From Sclerurus mexicanus (Eukaryota > Chordata > Aves > Passeriformes > Furnariidae), in the NCBI GenBank assembly GCA_013396755.1, contig VWZF01003201.1, positions 310,001-374,000 of the forward strand: DNA of 64,000 nt. The letters are read 5' to 3'. Below the pieces are notes generated by a model. The model made no database searches, was not told where the DNA came from, and worked only from the letters and a program-made list of their open reading frames with translations. Shown piece by piece: positions 47,986 to 61,870 of the stretch; position 1 is the first letter of the stretch, and every line of letters starts with the position of its first letter. A program made the translations under genes and the position numbers.

Positions 47986-49284
47986 AGGATACCTTTATTT
48001 TTTAAAGTAAACACCCACTGGGAGGTGACAGATAAATATGTATTGTGGGCTGCAGCATATCTAGTCAACTATTGAACAGGGTGTCTCAGATTCATATTGT
48101 CACGTTGCAGTAGCAATGGCAGGAATGTAAATCAATACCTTTAAAGCTTCAGCTGTCATACGCCTGCCCTGTAGCATCTATAAGCTACACACATCCAAAA
48201 GTGGGATCCTACAGTCTTTATATAAATTATAGATGACATAACTCACATCCCCATCTGTAGCCCACTGGCAGAGCCCTGCTGCATCCAGATGCACTCAGGT
48301 GAGGGGTTTGGGGTTTTTTTATCCAAATCTTTGTATGCCAAATTCACTAGTTCCCAATAGCAAAGCCACTGGGGGATAAATACCCACACAATGAAAATGT
48401 CAGTTTGAAACATGCAGGCAAGTATGATCACATTCCCCCTGGCAAAATTAGAACAGATAATCTATCATATTTCTGACAAATCAGAACTTTGTTGATGTCC
48501 TATCACATCTCAAACCTTGGCAGCCAAATTTCTAAAGAATAAAACCAATTAAAAAAGTAGTTAGCTCTACCATAATGTGAGAGAGAATTTGTGTGACTGA
48601 TTTGTGTCATCTGAGGTCACAAAGAATGTTTCCACTGGGTACCCCAAACTTTTAGGGACACTAACGTGTGGACAAGGGTGTAACATACATCACCCTGCTT
48701 AGAGGAAAGAGAAGGACACTGAACCCTGATGAGCTCTCTCCTTGCCAGCCATGCATCTTCAAGCAAGATTCTCACTCCCTTTCTGTCCTCATGCAGCAAT
48801 TTCTCCAGTCTGCCATGTTTTTGCTGGTTTCTAACATTATTTTGAGAATTAGTGTGTCTTCCCAAAAAACACCCGAGACCCAAGGAAGGCAGCCTGCCAC
48901 TGCTGCGCTTTTGGGCATGTCTTTTGCAAAGGCACAGAGCTGGAGCTTGTGAGGAGTGAGGTGCTTGGCCCATGTTGTGCAATTTGCTAAACTACTCATA
49001 TAGAGCTTGTTTAGCACAACGTGCTTTGCATCAGGAGCTAAATTTGCTGAAGCCTTAGGCTGCAAGCTGGGAATTTTACCTAAATGTACTGAACTTTAGT
49101 CAAGTAAAAGAAGGCCCTAGAGCCAGGTCAAGCCAGAAGATACAGAAGCTACTTTCATTAACAGAAACTTCAACTTTAAAGATAAAAAATTTCCCACCTG
49201 GAGACAGTGAAAGGACACAATGCAGAACAGGAAGACCCCAGACCTTAATGTTACTACTGATTCAAACTGTTGCATGAAGGGTGA

Positions 49285-49479
49285 GGAATTTGGATTGTAA
49301 GGGTGTAATTGCCCAGCGGTTTCTTGGTTTGAGGTTCTCCCTTTGGAGCCCCCAGCTCAAGCTGTAGTTGCATTAATAAAAAAGCACTTTTATAGAGAAA
49401 TCTGCCTCTCAGCTTATCGATTCAGCAGATACCTACAGTAAAACCCTACTATGATGGCTGGCATGTGTAATTTTCATAA
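49285..49479 (+). repeat. LTR-like direct repeat, left copy of ERV remnant
   Basis: This segment aligns by eye with 50965-51151 over the whole stretch GCCCAGCTCAAGCTGTAG..., an AATAAA signal (near 49375), TTATAGAGAAATCTG, GATTCAGC and TGGCTGGCATGTGTAAT. The shared polyadenylation signal and the matching ends suggest R-U5 portions of two LTRs. The two copies differ at many sites, so the insertion is old. The left boundary is approximate. Confidence 0.6.
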
Positions 49480-50964
49480 GTCTGGCAATGCAGTGTTACT
49501 CTAGGCAACTACCATCAGATCCTCTCATCTCCAAATGTCCAACTCCTGGCCTTGAGTGACTTCACCTGGGAACTTTAGGGATAGGAGGCACCACCCAGTG
49601 AGTGTTGAAATTCTGCTACTAAATTCTAGGTGTTCTGGGTCCAGGTGGGTTTGAGTCCCACCTTGGAAGCACGCTAGGAGGAGTGTGTGTGGCCTTACCC
49701 ACATTAGGTGCACGGAATTTGCATACAGTTATGGGGACCATAGCCAGGATAGAGAAGGGGATGCCCTCAGCCAAAGTACTAGAAAACTGAAGGAAAATAG
49801 ATGTCACTGCAGGTGTACAAAAAAAAGAAAAGGGCAATGACATTGCATAAGGAAGACTGGCCAGCACTTTGAGGAGCTGGGGTATGGCCCCACAAAGGAC
49901 CCTTTGAATTTAAAAAGGTGACTGTGCTCCAGGATATTTTGGAAAATGAAAAACTGCAGCAACTAGATTATTGGTATGTATGGGATAATTGGGCATATGA
50001 CTACCATGAAGAAGATGGTAGAAACTGAGTATGAAAACCTCGAGGAAGAATTTTAGCTGCAGCAATTGTGACTAATTTAACCCAGGTGCCTGCAGAGTCA
50101 GTCTCTGTACCACCCTCTGTATTGCTTGATGGTTTCTCACCAGCTACTTCTGTTGTCCCCAATGCTTTCGCTGGGCTTTATCCTGTGGGGTCTAATGTTA
50201 TCCTTAACTCTCTCACAATGCAGCCAGCGGTGGTGGGGTGCATGTTTTTTTGTGTGAAATGTTCCTCTCGCAGCTCAAGTGTTACACGTATACACCCACC
50301 ACTGCTGGAATCCTGGGCATTTGGTTATGTGGGGAAATCAAATGCCGAGGTGAAGGGAAGAAGCAGGTCGATGTGCATTATTATTTTACAGTATTTGTTC
50401 TGGATGTGATTCATCCTGAGCCAATGTTGGCCTGTTGCTGAAGCAGTTGTTCCATGCACATGAGCAAGTTAAAGCATTTGAAAAAAACATGAAGTTGACT
50501 ACGTCACCAGGGTACGTTCAGACTTCTGGCCTCAGGTTGATGCTGGTTGTTATTGTAATAATCAGACAGAGATAATTGCCAAACAGTGTTTGGAGATCTC
50601 ATAAATGTGGTTACAGCTTGTGAGGAGACGAGTAAATTGAACTGAACTACAGCAATGTAGACAGAGGCCAGAAGAATACTCAACAAGTACTGGGAAAGAT
50701 TGTGACAGGTTTTGTTGAGGTAGAGCGGAATGACTCTCCAGAATTTTAATGATACACTATTATTTACTATAATACAGCAGCAAGCGTTATTGTGGACCAA
50801 GTTGCTTCTGACATCTGAAACTTTTAAGCATCACATGCCAGAGTGACGAAGAGAAAATTGGAAAGATTTTGCATTACCTGGAGGTTCTACACTTGTACGA
50901 TACATAAATGATTTGTTACTTGCTAGCAAGACACACACAGCTCGCTTGAAAAATGCTGTTTGTC
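49480..50964 (+). mobile_element. Endogenous retrovirus remnant, internal region with decayed pol
   Basis: About 1.5 kb lies between the two LTR-like repeats, far shorter than an intact provirus. Most of it is full of stops. Near its right end (about 50870-50945) a plus-strand frame reads LVRYINDLLLASKT, which resembles the catalytic YxDD box of a retroviral reverse transcriptase with the first aspartate position changed to Asn. The position of this pol piece immediately before the right repeat implies that most of pol and env has been deleted. The retroviral class cannot be assigned. No intact protein is encoded. Confidence 0.55.
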
Positions 50965-51151
50965 CATATACTGCTTTAGCAGGTCATCCAGGGATTTCTT
51001 TGTTCAAGGGCCCTCTTGGGAGATGCCCAGCTCAGGCTGTAGCGCTATTAAATAAAAGGCATTTTTATAAAGGAGTCTGTCTTTCATTTATTGATTCAGT
51101 GGAAACCTAGTCAAACGCAGTTATTGTGGCTGGCCTGTGTAATTGCCATAA
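50965..51151 (+). repeat. LTR-like direct repeat, right copy of ERV remnant
   Basis: The partner of 49285-49479. It has the same order of elements: GCCCAGCTCAGGCTGTAGCG, AAATAAA, TTTTTATAAAGGAGTCTG, TTGATTCAGTGG and TGGCTGGCCTGTGTAATTGC. The two repeats are in the same orientation. Confidence 0.6.
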
Positions 51152-54100
51152 CACCAGGTCCCACCACCACTGCTGGAGTCATCCCTAGACCATTCAGTGT
51201 CAGCTGGGGGAAGATCTGACTGCTTTGCTGTGGGAGAGACCCAGGCTGTGTGCAGGGAGGAAGGTTGTCCAGGAAAGATAACTTCAGAGAGAAGCAGAAA
51301 GCAACTCATGGTGTGGGTCAGCGGCACCCGGGATGCAGGAGACAACACCAGGCACAAGTAGCAGTGGTCTCTGCATCCTGTGCAGGAGCCCAGACACTGA
51401 TATTCCCAGCAGGGAAAAGCTTATTTTAAATTACGGTCCTAAAAGTTTGGGTCAGGTGAGCAATATTGGTTTCGCAGTGGTGTGACTGTAAGGCTTTTAT
51501 AAAAACTACCTCTAAACTCAGCATGCGCTTATAAGGATTTGTTTTTCAGTTCAAAGGGCAAGTTTCCAGCCTAAATGCAGGGTTTGGGTGTGACTGTCCC
51601 GGGCTGATGGTGGCTGACACGAGGGAGGAGGAGGTGACAGCAGCTCTCACAGCAGTCACTGTGTTGTGCAAACAAGGACAAGGACAGCAAGGTGCGGCCG
51701 CCCGCCCTGTACCAAGGGTGACGGAGCAGTTTTATGGCTGTTGTTACCAAGGGGAGATTTGTGACGTGTGTCATGCTTCCTCAACCTGAGGATGGCAGCA
51801 GGAGGAATGAGCAGGCAGCAGAGGGGACTGGAAGAAGAAGCATTTGGTGGGTAGTGTGCTGGCAGTCAGGTTTTCAGAAATATCCTCGAAAGTAAAAAAA
51901 TTCATTTCTAGCAAACCTTGGTTTTAAACAAATACTGAAGCTGAGACTTATTCACTTGCTTGTTTTGCCAAGGGAGGGTTTCCATCGGAGCAATATCCCA
52001 ACGCAGCGTAAAGAGATACTGGCCCCCACTGAGCATCCGGCAGCTGCCAGAGATCCCGTTGCGATGCTCTGCACACAGGCACTGCCTGGCTCAGCATCTT
52101 ACCAAACCTACCTGAAGACAATCACATTCACTTCTACTTTAAAATGTACAATGACATTTTTATTAACATGAGGGAAAGCTGGTTTTCCGTTTAAATACTT
52201 CCTTTGCTGAACACTGTCAGAAAAACATTGGTTTTCACCTGTTCAATACCCACCACAAGGAGATAACCCTATTTTCTTCCTCAAATATACAAACTCACAG
52301 AACTGTTTTATCTATATCTTCCCTTTTCCCCTTCAGTATAATGTATTTTAACACTATATTTAGGCAGGTTTTCTATCTTTCAAGCTTTTTGCTCAACATC
52401 TGTAACAAACCCTCCAGTATTAATACATTCATCATAGGAAAGATTTGATTAAAACATGATACTTAAGAGGAGAAACAAAAAAAACCAAAAACAACAAAGC
52501 AGAGTCCAGAGTTGACTCTTGGTATGACTGTAACTGCTTGTCATTTCCCTGATGTAAACAGAGATTTGATTTTTTTGCTCTGGAGCTAAATTTTTTTCTT
52601 CCTCAGAGCTTTTTTTAAAATCTATGATGGACTACAAATTTATTAGCTGTGCAATGAATTAACTGACAAAATCCAGCAGCTTCGAATCAGCACCCATTGG
52701 GATGGGTAATACTCACTGTGCACTTATGCTTGGATCTAGAGGCTTGGCTGCAGTGGGGCTGCCGAGCTTTCTTGTTTCCAGTTTCCCTGAGGATTTACTG
52801 AAGTCCACCACTTAATTAAATCATCCTGTGATCTGAAGACTCAGCAGGATTCACATCCTAGAGAAGCAGCCTGCATCACTTTTCCCTTGTTAGCAAGGGT
52901 AAGATTTATCACAACAGTGGCAGTTGCACTCTTTTCCTCCTCCCCCCCTCATTATCCCTCACTTTGTGTGTGTGGATTTTTTCACAATGGAATACTAGAG
53001 GTATCTGGTTTATCAATTTATTATGAGATTTTATAAGCTAAAAAGGTCTGACAATAAATTGCTAAATATTACCTACTTATAGCAGTATTTTTTGTTATAT
53101 TGGACTTCTCCCAGCAGACACTTCGTCCACTTCCTTTTTCCTTCCCATGTCCTTTCTAGATATTCTGTGATACAAGAAATACACCTGAGACCATGTCGCT
53201 GCAGTGAATAGAGATGGAATATAGCAGCACAATGGGCAGGGATTCTGGGGATATAAAGAAAACCCAAACATTCAGAGAGACTCCTCTAGCTGAGAATAGT
53301 AACCAAACCAAAATCATCCTAAATACCAGGGGCAAAGACTGAGGCAGGTTTTTCCCATCCTCCCACTCTCTGAGGGCTCAGACTTGAAATGAAGTCAGCA
53401 TTCAGAGGCCACATATCCCCTTCTCCTGTCATTTGGAGTGCAGAAAAGGGGCAGCTCAACGTTTCCAGAGGGAGCAAGCCCAGAGTGCCCTCTATGATCC
53501 CCTGCCAGCTCCAGGCACACCAGTAGTGCTTTCCCAACTCCGGAGATGCTCCAGCTGTCCAACACGGGCATTAGCAAGGACACCACCTGGAAACAGCTCC
53601 AGGACACCATGTCTTGGCATAACACAGGTTCAAAAGCGTGTAGTGATCACCTGTCTCCCAAGCAAAGGTTTATCCCTGCAGCTGGGGGAGACCTTGTGCT
53701 GAAAACATTGCACGGTGGGGTGGGGTGTGGTAGAAGGAAGTGCAGGAGAGCAGACAGGTATTCACACAGTGCAAGAAACCCTGCTGTTCAACATGCTCTT
53801 TGCTCAGACCTTTCCTACTAACAGAGATCCTAACATCAACCCCTCCTTTCAAGCTCCCAAACAACCTTCAGTGCTCCCAAGGGATAATGCTTGAGGTCTA
53901 GCCAAAACTAAATCTCTCACAGTGTGCCCAATTATAAAATCCTTTCCAAAAGTCATCCATCATCTTGAGCTTATGTTACTAAGATAAACCTCTCCTCTCT
54001 ACCCCCAATTCTGCAACAGGAGATCTAGGAAGCATAGTGAAGTGCTATCCCTGAGCTAGCACAGCACCTATGAGCCCAAGTATTAGGAGTGCCCACATGA

Positions 54101-57100
54101 GTGAGATGCAGGTCTCTGGGAATCCAATTAGTTTGTATAAACACATCCAAAAAGCTCACAAAAAGAACAGGAGAATTTGATCACAACTGTGACCCCATTT
54201 CCAAAGCCATACATCTTCCTGCTCTGAACCTTTCTTTATGTCAGAGGAGTTACACTTTTCATTTTTTTATTCCGCCTCCAATTTTTAAATCAAGTGAACA
54301 AATACACCTGAGTGCATGCTTGCATACACGTAGCCATCCTAGGAGCTTTTTCCAGAGTCCCAGCACTGTGACTGAAGGGTCACCCTGCCTTTCTACCATA
54401 TGTCAGCATCTATACAGGATCTGTATATATTCTAGCTGCATCCCCATCCTTTTTGGATTATTAAAAATAATTTAGCTAGAGAAGACTTCTCTGAGAAAAA
54501 TGCATTGGTTTCCACTACAAAAATCTATAGAAAATATCAAAAATAAACTTCATGTCAAACCAAGAAGAAAAACACTTTTTCACTTTTTGTATGTGACTTT
54601 GAATTTTGTTTTCAAAATTGGGCAGACAACCACCTCCTTCCATTTTGTTCAAATGTTGTGAATCAGTAAATAAAAAGGACTACTTCGCAAAGTCTCTGAC
54701 TTCATCTGTTCTCTGCTTGTTTTAATAATTCAACGCAGATGCTGTTAGCACTTACTTGTTTATGCAGACTGATGTCCGTGGGGACACCATCTTCAAAAGG
54801 TGGTATTTTCACAAATGGTTTGCTGTCTAAATGACAGTGTGCTACCCGCCTTTATCTGTCTCACACTGAAGCTGATACACCTTCCCCATCTTTTCTTATC
54901 TGCCTTACTGGCTAATAAAAACTTCTATTTCTCTGCTTGTGGCTAACATTTTTCTCCAGCTCATGCTACCCTTGTAGCAGGCTCTCATGGTAAAAGAATA
55001 TTTGCATATTGCACAACCACATTGGTGCGGTGACAGCCTGTGTGCCACTCCTTGTGCTCAGAGCAAGGCTGGCTACTCATAGCTTTGCTGCCAGCGTCCT
55101 CTCCATGGCTGCATGGGTCCTAGGCCAACATCCAGCCTGAACACAAAGTCAATGTCCTTCTCTTTTAGAACTGCCATTTAGGGATCCTCCGATCCTCTTC
55201 CCAGCCACTGTCAGAACTAATAGAGCTAGCTGTGATTGATCCGCCCTTTCTCAGAAATGGCTAACAAAAGGTAGTTGCACCAGCACCTAGCCCCTTGAAA
55301 TCTTGTTCCTTCTGTCAGAGTTTGCTGTTCCTCCATCCCCAGCATTGATGGAGGGGAGGAATAGGAAGCTGTGGCACACGGCCCAGCTATGTATAGCTAC
55401 TGAAACACTGCTGCCCCTTTGCACCAGCCCTTTCCTACGCAGTACTTGCATCTACAGCTCAAATCCCTGTTGCATACGGTGTAAACATAAGGTGGTGCTG
55501 GATGTCCCTGTGATCACTGAGAGAAGAGACATCACAGGATGCCAAGTAATAAAATACCTCCTAAAAGGAAGATTGGAGAGAAGAGCTAGAATAGTTTGGT
55601 GCATGGGCTCTGCATCCAAGCCTTTGTGCCAACATGGGATGGCCGGCCGTGAACAGCATGCCAGGCTTTATGGACTACAACAGGAAAAAGGGAAGATGCA
55701 GGAGGTGCATTTTCCCAAGTTTTTCAATGGGCTTTCTGGGTATTCAGTTAGTTTCATGTACTTCTTTTGTTGCTCTTGGGCAATGTGTGTTTTCCTTTGC
55801 CTTAACAGCCCAAGCTCCTCTCTGGTGCATTTGCCCCTGTTATTCCAAAGGCTGTGCAGATTCTCTCGTCGGATCCTCACCAGCCCTTCTGCCATGCCCC
55901 TGCCAACAGCACATTCCTTTCTCTATTACAAGCACAGTGCATTTCCAAAAGACAAGGGGTGGAAACCTTACTTTTCTACCTTTTTTTTTCCCCCAAGAAT
56001 TAATAGTCATTCCTTCCCCCAGTGTTTCTGAGAGAAGTGAGAAACACTTTTCCCAAGCAGCTTTTGAAGAGTGAGCTTTTTGTTTTTAAAACAGTGCATT
56101 GCTACACAATGCACAGATATAAGAGGTCAGAAGGCACAACTCGGATTGCCCAATCTGATGTCCTGCATAGTGCAGGGAATAAACTGTTCCCCTAGAAGGG
56201 TGAAGGAAAATTTTCTTCCCTGACAGGACTCAGTAACTTGATGGTATCCACCTTGACAAAGACCATATTTTGTTAAGGGGAAAAGCTTTGACTTGCTTTC
56301 TTTAAACAAACGAAAAGAACCAACAAACCAAAAACAAAGCAAAGCAAACAACCATATGAAAGAATTCCAGGGAGGGGGGTGGTGCTTGGAGTTTGCACTG
56401 GCAAATATTAAAGCAAACTCATGTGAAATGTCTTATTCCTATGCAGTAACCCGTTCCTTCTTGCTTTCAGTTCATTATTTTTAGTGATTATTTTTAGTAA
56501 AGGGACCAGGAGATCTATTCTACCAGCATGGAAAGCATTATTATTAAGACCTGTTAAAGTAAAAAAGGCACATTGGCTCTCCTTCTTCCTCAGCATGCAG
56601 GGATAATAAAGGCGTAGCTGTTTTACACAAAGACACAAGACCTCCCCCAACTAGCTCCCTACCAGAGATCTTCTGCTATATTTAGAAGCACAAACAGTTC
56701 ATCATACTACCAGAGTTTTAGGTTTATACCAGCCATCTTTACCGACAGAAGCACAGTCTGTATTTTTAACTTAAATAATATTGAGTGTTTACACAGAGTG
56801 CTTTGGTTAATAACGTTCTGAAGAAGTTCATAGTTGCTGTACAATAGCAGGCTAACGTCAGTCAGAGTCAAGGGTCAGTGAGGTATTAAAAATGCACTGT
56901 GCCTCTCCTTGAAAAGCAATAAAAAAATAAAGTAAAATGTCTCGCTTTAGTTGGAACAAAATTACATTTGATTCTACATGTCGCAATTGCAATTACTGCT
57001 GAATTCAGAATTGGGAATGTTCCTGAACCTATTTCACAAAAATAATTATACCAGGTCTTTTGGTATTCAGAATGAGTAGGAATATCAACACTGTTACAAA

Positions 57101-57815
57101 GGCCTCAGTGCTTTTAAATTCAAGGAAATATCACAGGGCTTTCATTGATCCTTCCTTGCTTTTTGGAACCATGAATACAGTAAATTGACTATTCACCTGT
57201 GTACACACACACTTGCTTTGTGGTAAAGAAAGAGTAAGACTCCCCTGGAACCGCAGCAAGCCCTGAGCGAGGGTGCACTGACACCTACTGCCCCATTAAT
57301 TAGCCTGATGTAAGGGAGTTCTTGTGCAGTGCAGAGGTTAATGGGAGTTTAAGATGCAGCAAGTGTTTAGCAGTCCCCAGAACGAGATCCCTGTTCGGAT
57401 TTATCTGCTATTCTGAAGAAAACTTGGTGGGCCAACTTAACCAGACAAGGAGGTCAAGTGCTAACAACTAAAGCTGAACTTGGCCCAGTTTTCACAGGTC
57501 CATAATGAGTGGTGTAGCCAACAGTGCCATTTCAACACTTTTATTAAGCTCCTTTACTTTTAAAATGTCATGTTCATTCGAACACAGAATATAGTTACAT
57601 TCCAGGCCTACTTCCAAGTATTTTGCCATTAGTGTGATGAAAATTAGAGTCTGGTTTGGGCAAAATTAAATCAGAAGGAAAGAGAATGAAATAAAGAGAC
57701 TAAGCTGGGCTTTACCAGCTTCCTTGAGAATTCCTGTGCTGGAAGGATGGAATAATTATTGTGATCATCTATGAACCATGTGCCGAACAGTTTTAACACT
57801 GGATATTTAAAGGGC

Positions 57816-57827
57816 GGGGGGGGGGGG
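57816..57827 (+). repeat. Poly-G run
   Basis: Twelve consecutive G bases follow GGGC, giving a G-rich stretch at 57812-57827 in an AT-rich region. Confidence 0.95.
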
Positions 57828-59360
57828 AAGAAAAAAAGTCGGGAATGCAAAGATAATTAAATAAATATTTCTGAGAGAAGCCTGAGCCCTTCCAAACAGA
57901 GATACACCAGCCTGCCAGCTTAGACTAGCCAGAACATAAGCAGGTCGATTTCCAGGATCTGCTCATGAAAGGTGCCATCAAGGGCCCTCAGTCCTCAGCT
58001 TTACCTCATTTCAGCCCACACCGCTCCGCTGAACCAGCGGCAGTCATGCGCTAACCTGGAGTCACCTCGGATGCAGGGATAACAAGAAGCCATGTCTTCA
58101 GCCCAAGGACCGGTTCGTTCTCCTGGGTCATCCTAGCATGAAGAAGCAGCTGGGATGGAGAGAGATCCAACTGAAGCCACGGGATGGCAGCGGGACGTGG
58201 TGGGGAAGGGGAGCATCATCCCCTGCATTCCCTCTGTAGGCTGCAGACTCTGAGGCCAGCTTCCTCCCCAACATCCACACAGTCCATCCAAGAGGTACAG
58301 CCACTGTCAGCGCAATCTCTGAATTTCCTCAGGCAACAGCACTCACATATTTCAGCAATAACTGCTACCTTGTAAACACATTCCACATTCCTGTTGCATT
58401 AAACCCCACAGGTCAAATGCAAAGCTGAACAGCCCCTTGTCTAACTGTTGTACAAGGCTTGCTCTGAGGCAGTACATGTGGCAGGCTCTTATTTGGAAAG
58501 GACCTTCTTTAGTCTCTTTTGACCCTTCCGAATTCAGGCCCTCACAGCTTTCAACCAACAATCATTTTCTTGAGCCCCGATGGAAGACAGGTGAGCCAGG
58601 GGCTCCTTTATCTTTCCTCCATCCAAGTAATACTTGGATCACTTCCAGAAAAAAAGAGCATGACATTTTTAACACAAGGTCACAGTAATATGTGTCTACC
58701 TCAGATTTCACATAGGAGTCCAGTTAATCTGGACAGTCTTCATAACCCAAGTAATTTCCTACATGAAAAGACTGGAAGGTTGCTTTCTGTCCACACCACA
58801 ATAAACATCATGACTGAGTCCTTTCATCCTTGTTTGCAACCTCCCTCCACACTCTATAAGAAAAACAGTCAGGATTTCGCAAATGTAAGAGCCCTAACTT
58901 TTTGTCATTTACTCCCTCATGACATGTACGTGCAAACTTTTAATTCTTACTATCCATTCAGGACACATTTGTTATTATGTGTTTGAAAGAGAGAAGACAC
59001 TTTCCTGTAGGTCTTCTCTCCTCGTACCCTTGCAGGTTTGTGCTCCAAAGCACACTCCATGCTCCAAGGCAAGGGTATGAGCAAATGGAAGTAACTGCCA
59101 CTTGCTCAGACTCTTATTTTTACCTTTGCTCCTTTCCTGCAGCAATAATTTCAGCAAATATAACCTCTGGCAAGTCATTCTGCATGTATAACCTTCAGTT
59201 GCCACTCCAGAGTTAAGAGACTTTCGGAAGCCAAAACCGTGAATTCACCTTAATAGTTTTTACTGCCACCTTGACAGAAATCCAGAGCCAAGTCTCCAGT
59301 GCACCCTACGCCACCTGCACAAGCCCACTCATCTCCTTAGACTGGGAAATATAAAGCATT

Positions 59361-59785
59361 TCACAGAATTACAGGTTAGGGTTGGAAAGAAGCTCTAGAG
59401 ATCATCTGGTCAAACCCTCCCAGCAAGGCAGGCTCACCTGGATCAGGTGACACAGGAACACGTCTAGGTGGGTTTGGAATGTCTCCAGAGAGGAACACTT
59501 CATGACCACCCTGGGCAGCCTGTTCCAGTGCTCTGCCACTCCCCATGTAAAGAAGTTTTTCCTCGTGTTGAGGTGAATATTTCAGTTTATGGCCATTGCT
59601 CCTTGTCCTGTCACTGGGCACCACCAAAAGGAGTCTGGCACCATCCTCCTGGCACCCACCTTTGATATATTTGTATGCCTTAGTGAGATCCCCTCTCAGT
59701 CTTCTCTTCTCTAGACTAAACAGGCCCAGCTCCCACAGTCTCTCCTCATAAGAGAGATTAAATGTTTTTCCTGATGCTCTTCAAG
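59361..59785 (-). mobile_element. CR1 LINE 3' fragment
   Basis: It begins with the reverse complement of the CR1 tail (CACAGAATTACAGGTTAGGG). It continues through CATCTGGTCAAACCCTCC, CCACCCTGGGCAGCCTGTTC, AAGAAGTTTTTCCTCGTGTT and CTAAACAGGCCCAGCTCCCA to CTCCTCATAAGAGAGATT. About 425 bp in minus orientation and well preserved. Confidence 0.94.
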
Positions 59786-61619
59786 CAACGTCCCTCAGAG
59801 TAGGGACTGGAGCGAGTCCGTCCTGCAGAAGCAGTGCTCAGCTCCAGGCGTGTCCCTTGGTCCAGCTCTGCTGGAACCAATGACGTAGACTGGGGTGCCC
59901 TCTCTGGTCTAGGGCCCAGCTCCCCAAGGCACCCTGTGGCACAGTGGAAGGCAGGAGGCAAAGGGAACTCGATCACGCTCCCTGGGTCTCCCATGGAAGG
60001 GGTTCCATAGACCATTGGTAGGGAAGACATTGGGAGAAATGTCTCCATTTTCCCACATCAGCACTTGCCATCAGTCTCCTTCTCATTTCTGCCACTGGGG
60101 CAGAAGTTCTCTCTATCCTCTGACCTGAGAACCATTTTCCTTGTGAAACCCCTCACTGGTTTAAGATCTCTAGCAGAAAGCTCTCATGTGCACATTTGTC
60201 CCTAGCTGCATCTCCCTGTAGGCAAGGGAGAGAGGAAGACACTTCAGGAATTAATAAGTCTATATCACTTTACCCCTGTGCAGAGGGTATCTCTTCCTTT
60301 CCGCCCCTCCTAAACATAATTTTCTGGTTCCTGTATAACATTTGGAGCTCACTTGGCTTGAGGTGGGGAGGTAGGATGGTGGGATGGGAATGTAGAGCCA
60401 TTTGGCTTATCCCACTGGTCCCCAGGCTCTCTTCTTTGAATATACCACAAACGTTTTACTTCAATTCTCAGAAGCCCAGTGACATGCAGGTTATTAATTC
60501 ATGACTATGACAAGATTATTATGGTTAATTTAACATGTGCAGGCACTTAACTAACTACTGTTGGGAAATATTTGTCATTAATTCAAAACTTTCCTGCCTG
60601 TAATTTGGCAGATATAGTGCAAGTGAGCAGCAGAAATCCAGCATGATATAAGGAGCACTCATCTGCCATCACCTTTGCAAGTTACTGCACAATGCTTGAG
60701 CTCTGCCTGACTTAAATAAGCACAGCAAAACATTCCACAGCCTTCATAAATTAAATGGCGTTGGAATTCAAACACTAGAAAGAGCTCAGACGTAGGAAGA
60801 GGAACAGAGAAGCGCACAATCTCCCCACGGGGAGTGAAAGGGACGCCATTGAGAGAGAGGGTGGCAGAGCAGTATTCCTAATCAAAGCTCAGAAAGCAAA
60901 ACTCTGCAAGGAAAAGCTGCTTGCGTGGGCTTTCTTCCCACCTCCTGTGGGTCTGCCACGATTCCTACCAAGGCAGGTGGTGCAGAATAAAACCGGTGAA
61001 GAGGTTTCATTCAGGAGCAACCTGTCTCTCAGCCATGGCACAGACCTTCAGAGTCATTCCACAACTCCTGGGGAGGGAACTTCCTGCCTCAAACTGCTGT
61101 GTTTTGCTTGCTTTCCCAGCGAGGCAGGTCAGAAATCTGTGTGTACAGAGCTAGTTACAGCAACAAATTAAAACTCATGTCTAAAGTAATCAGCCTCATG
61201 GCAATTTTGAAGGATTCCAGCATTTCTTGGCCTTTTTCGATCCTGTGGGCAGGTCCAAAGTCAGTGATGAATCATTTTGCCCACAAAGGCTCTTCAGCTC
61301 TGTTTTTGCAAGATCTATCACTATCAGACCCTTCCCAGGGCAGGGACTCCATGCATGGCCAGGACTTTTTCAGTTCTCTCCTGAGGAATGGTATGTTTTG
61401 GTACACTTACATCTTTGAGCTTCATATAGGTGTTTCAGGGTAAAACTTGGGAAGATACTACCAGAGGCAATTTCGTGAGCATTGAGTCCCATGTTGCCAC
61501 TGGCAAATGCTTCATACAATCCCTTCACAGGCTGATTTAAGTCTGATTTTGAAAACTATTCAAATGCTATTCCAGAACTTTGTAACTCTGATGGTTAGAA
61601 ATTCCCAGACTAAATGACT

Positions 61620-61870
61620 GGTCTATACCTGTTTATTTTTGTGCCAATGCAATACTTTCCTTGAAACAGCTTTTCTCTTCTGCCACAGGTATTCAGGGAA
61701 GATGGCCATCTCCCCTTTCAGCCTCCATCTGCAAAGCCAAACAAGCCATGGCACCTTAATTTCCTCACAGAGATAAGCTCTCATTATCCTGGCCATTTCA
61801 CTAATCCTTCTTTGCACCCATTCCACTCCAAGCTCACCTCTTCTGGCAGCCAGAACCAGACGCAGGACCC
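61620..61870 (-). mobile_element. Possible ancient CR1-like fragment
   Basis: Phrases such as CCTGGCCATTTCACTAATCC and TTCTTTGCACCCATTCCACT resemble the internal part of old CR1 3' regions in minus orientation. No terminal tail is present. Called on resemblance only. Confidence 0.4.

Noticed and set aside
49627..49665. T-arm-like hairpin GTGGGTTTGAGTCCCAC near the ERV left repeat, suggestive of a tRNA or primer-binding site
   Set aside because: The rest of a tRNA is absent. The orientation is tRNA-sense rather than complementary as a plus-strand primer-binding site would be, and it lies about 150 bp from the repeat end. Probably coincidence.
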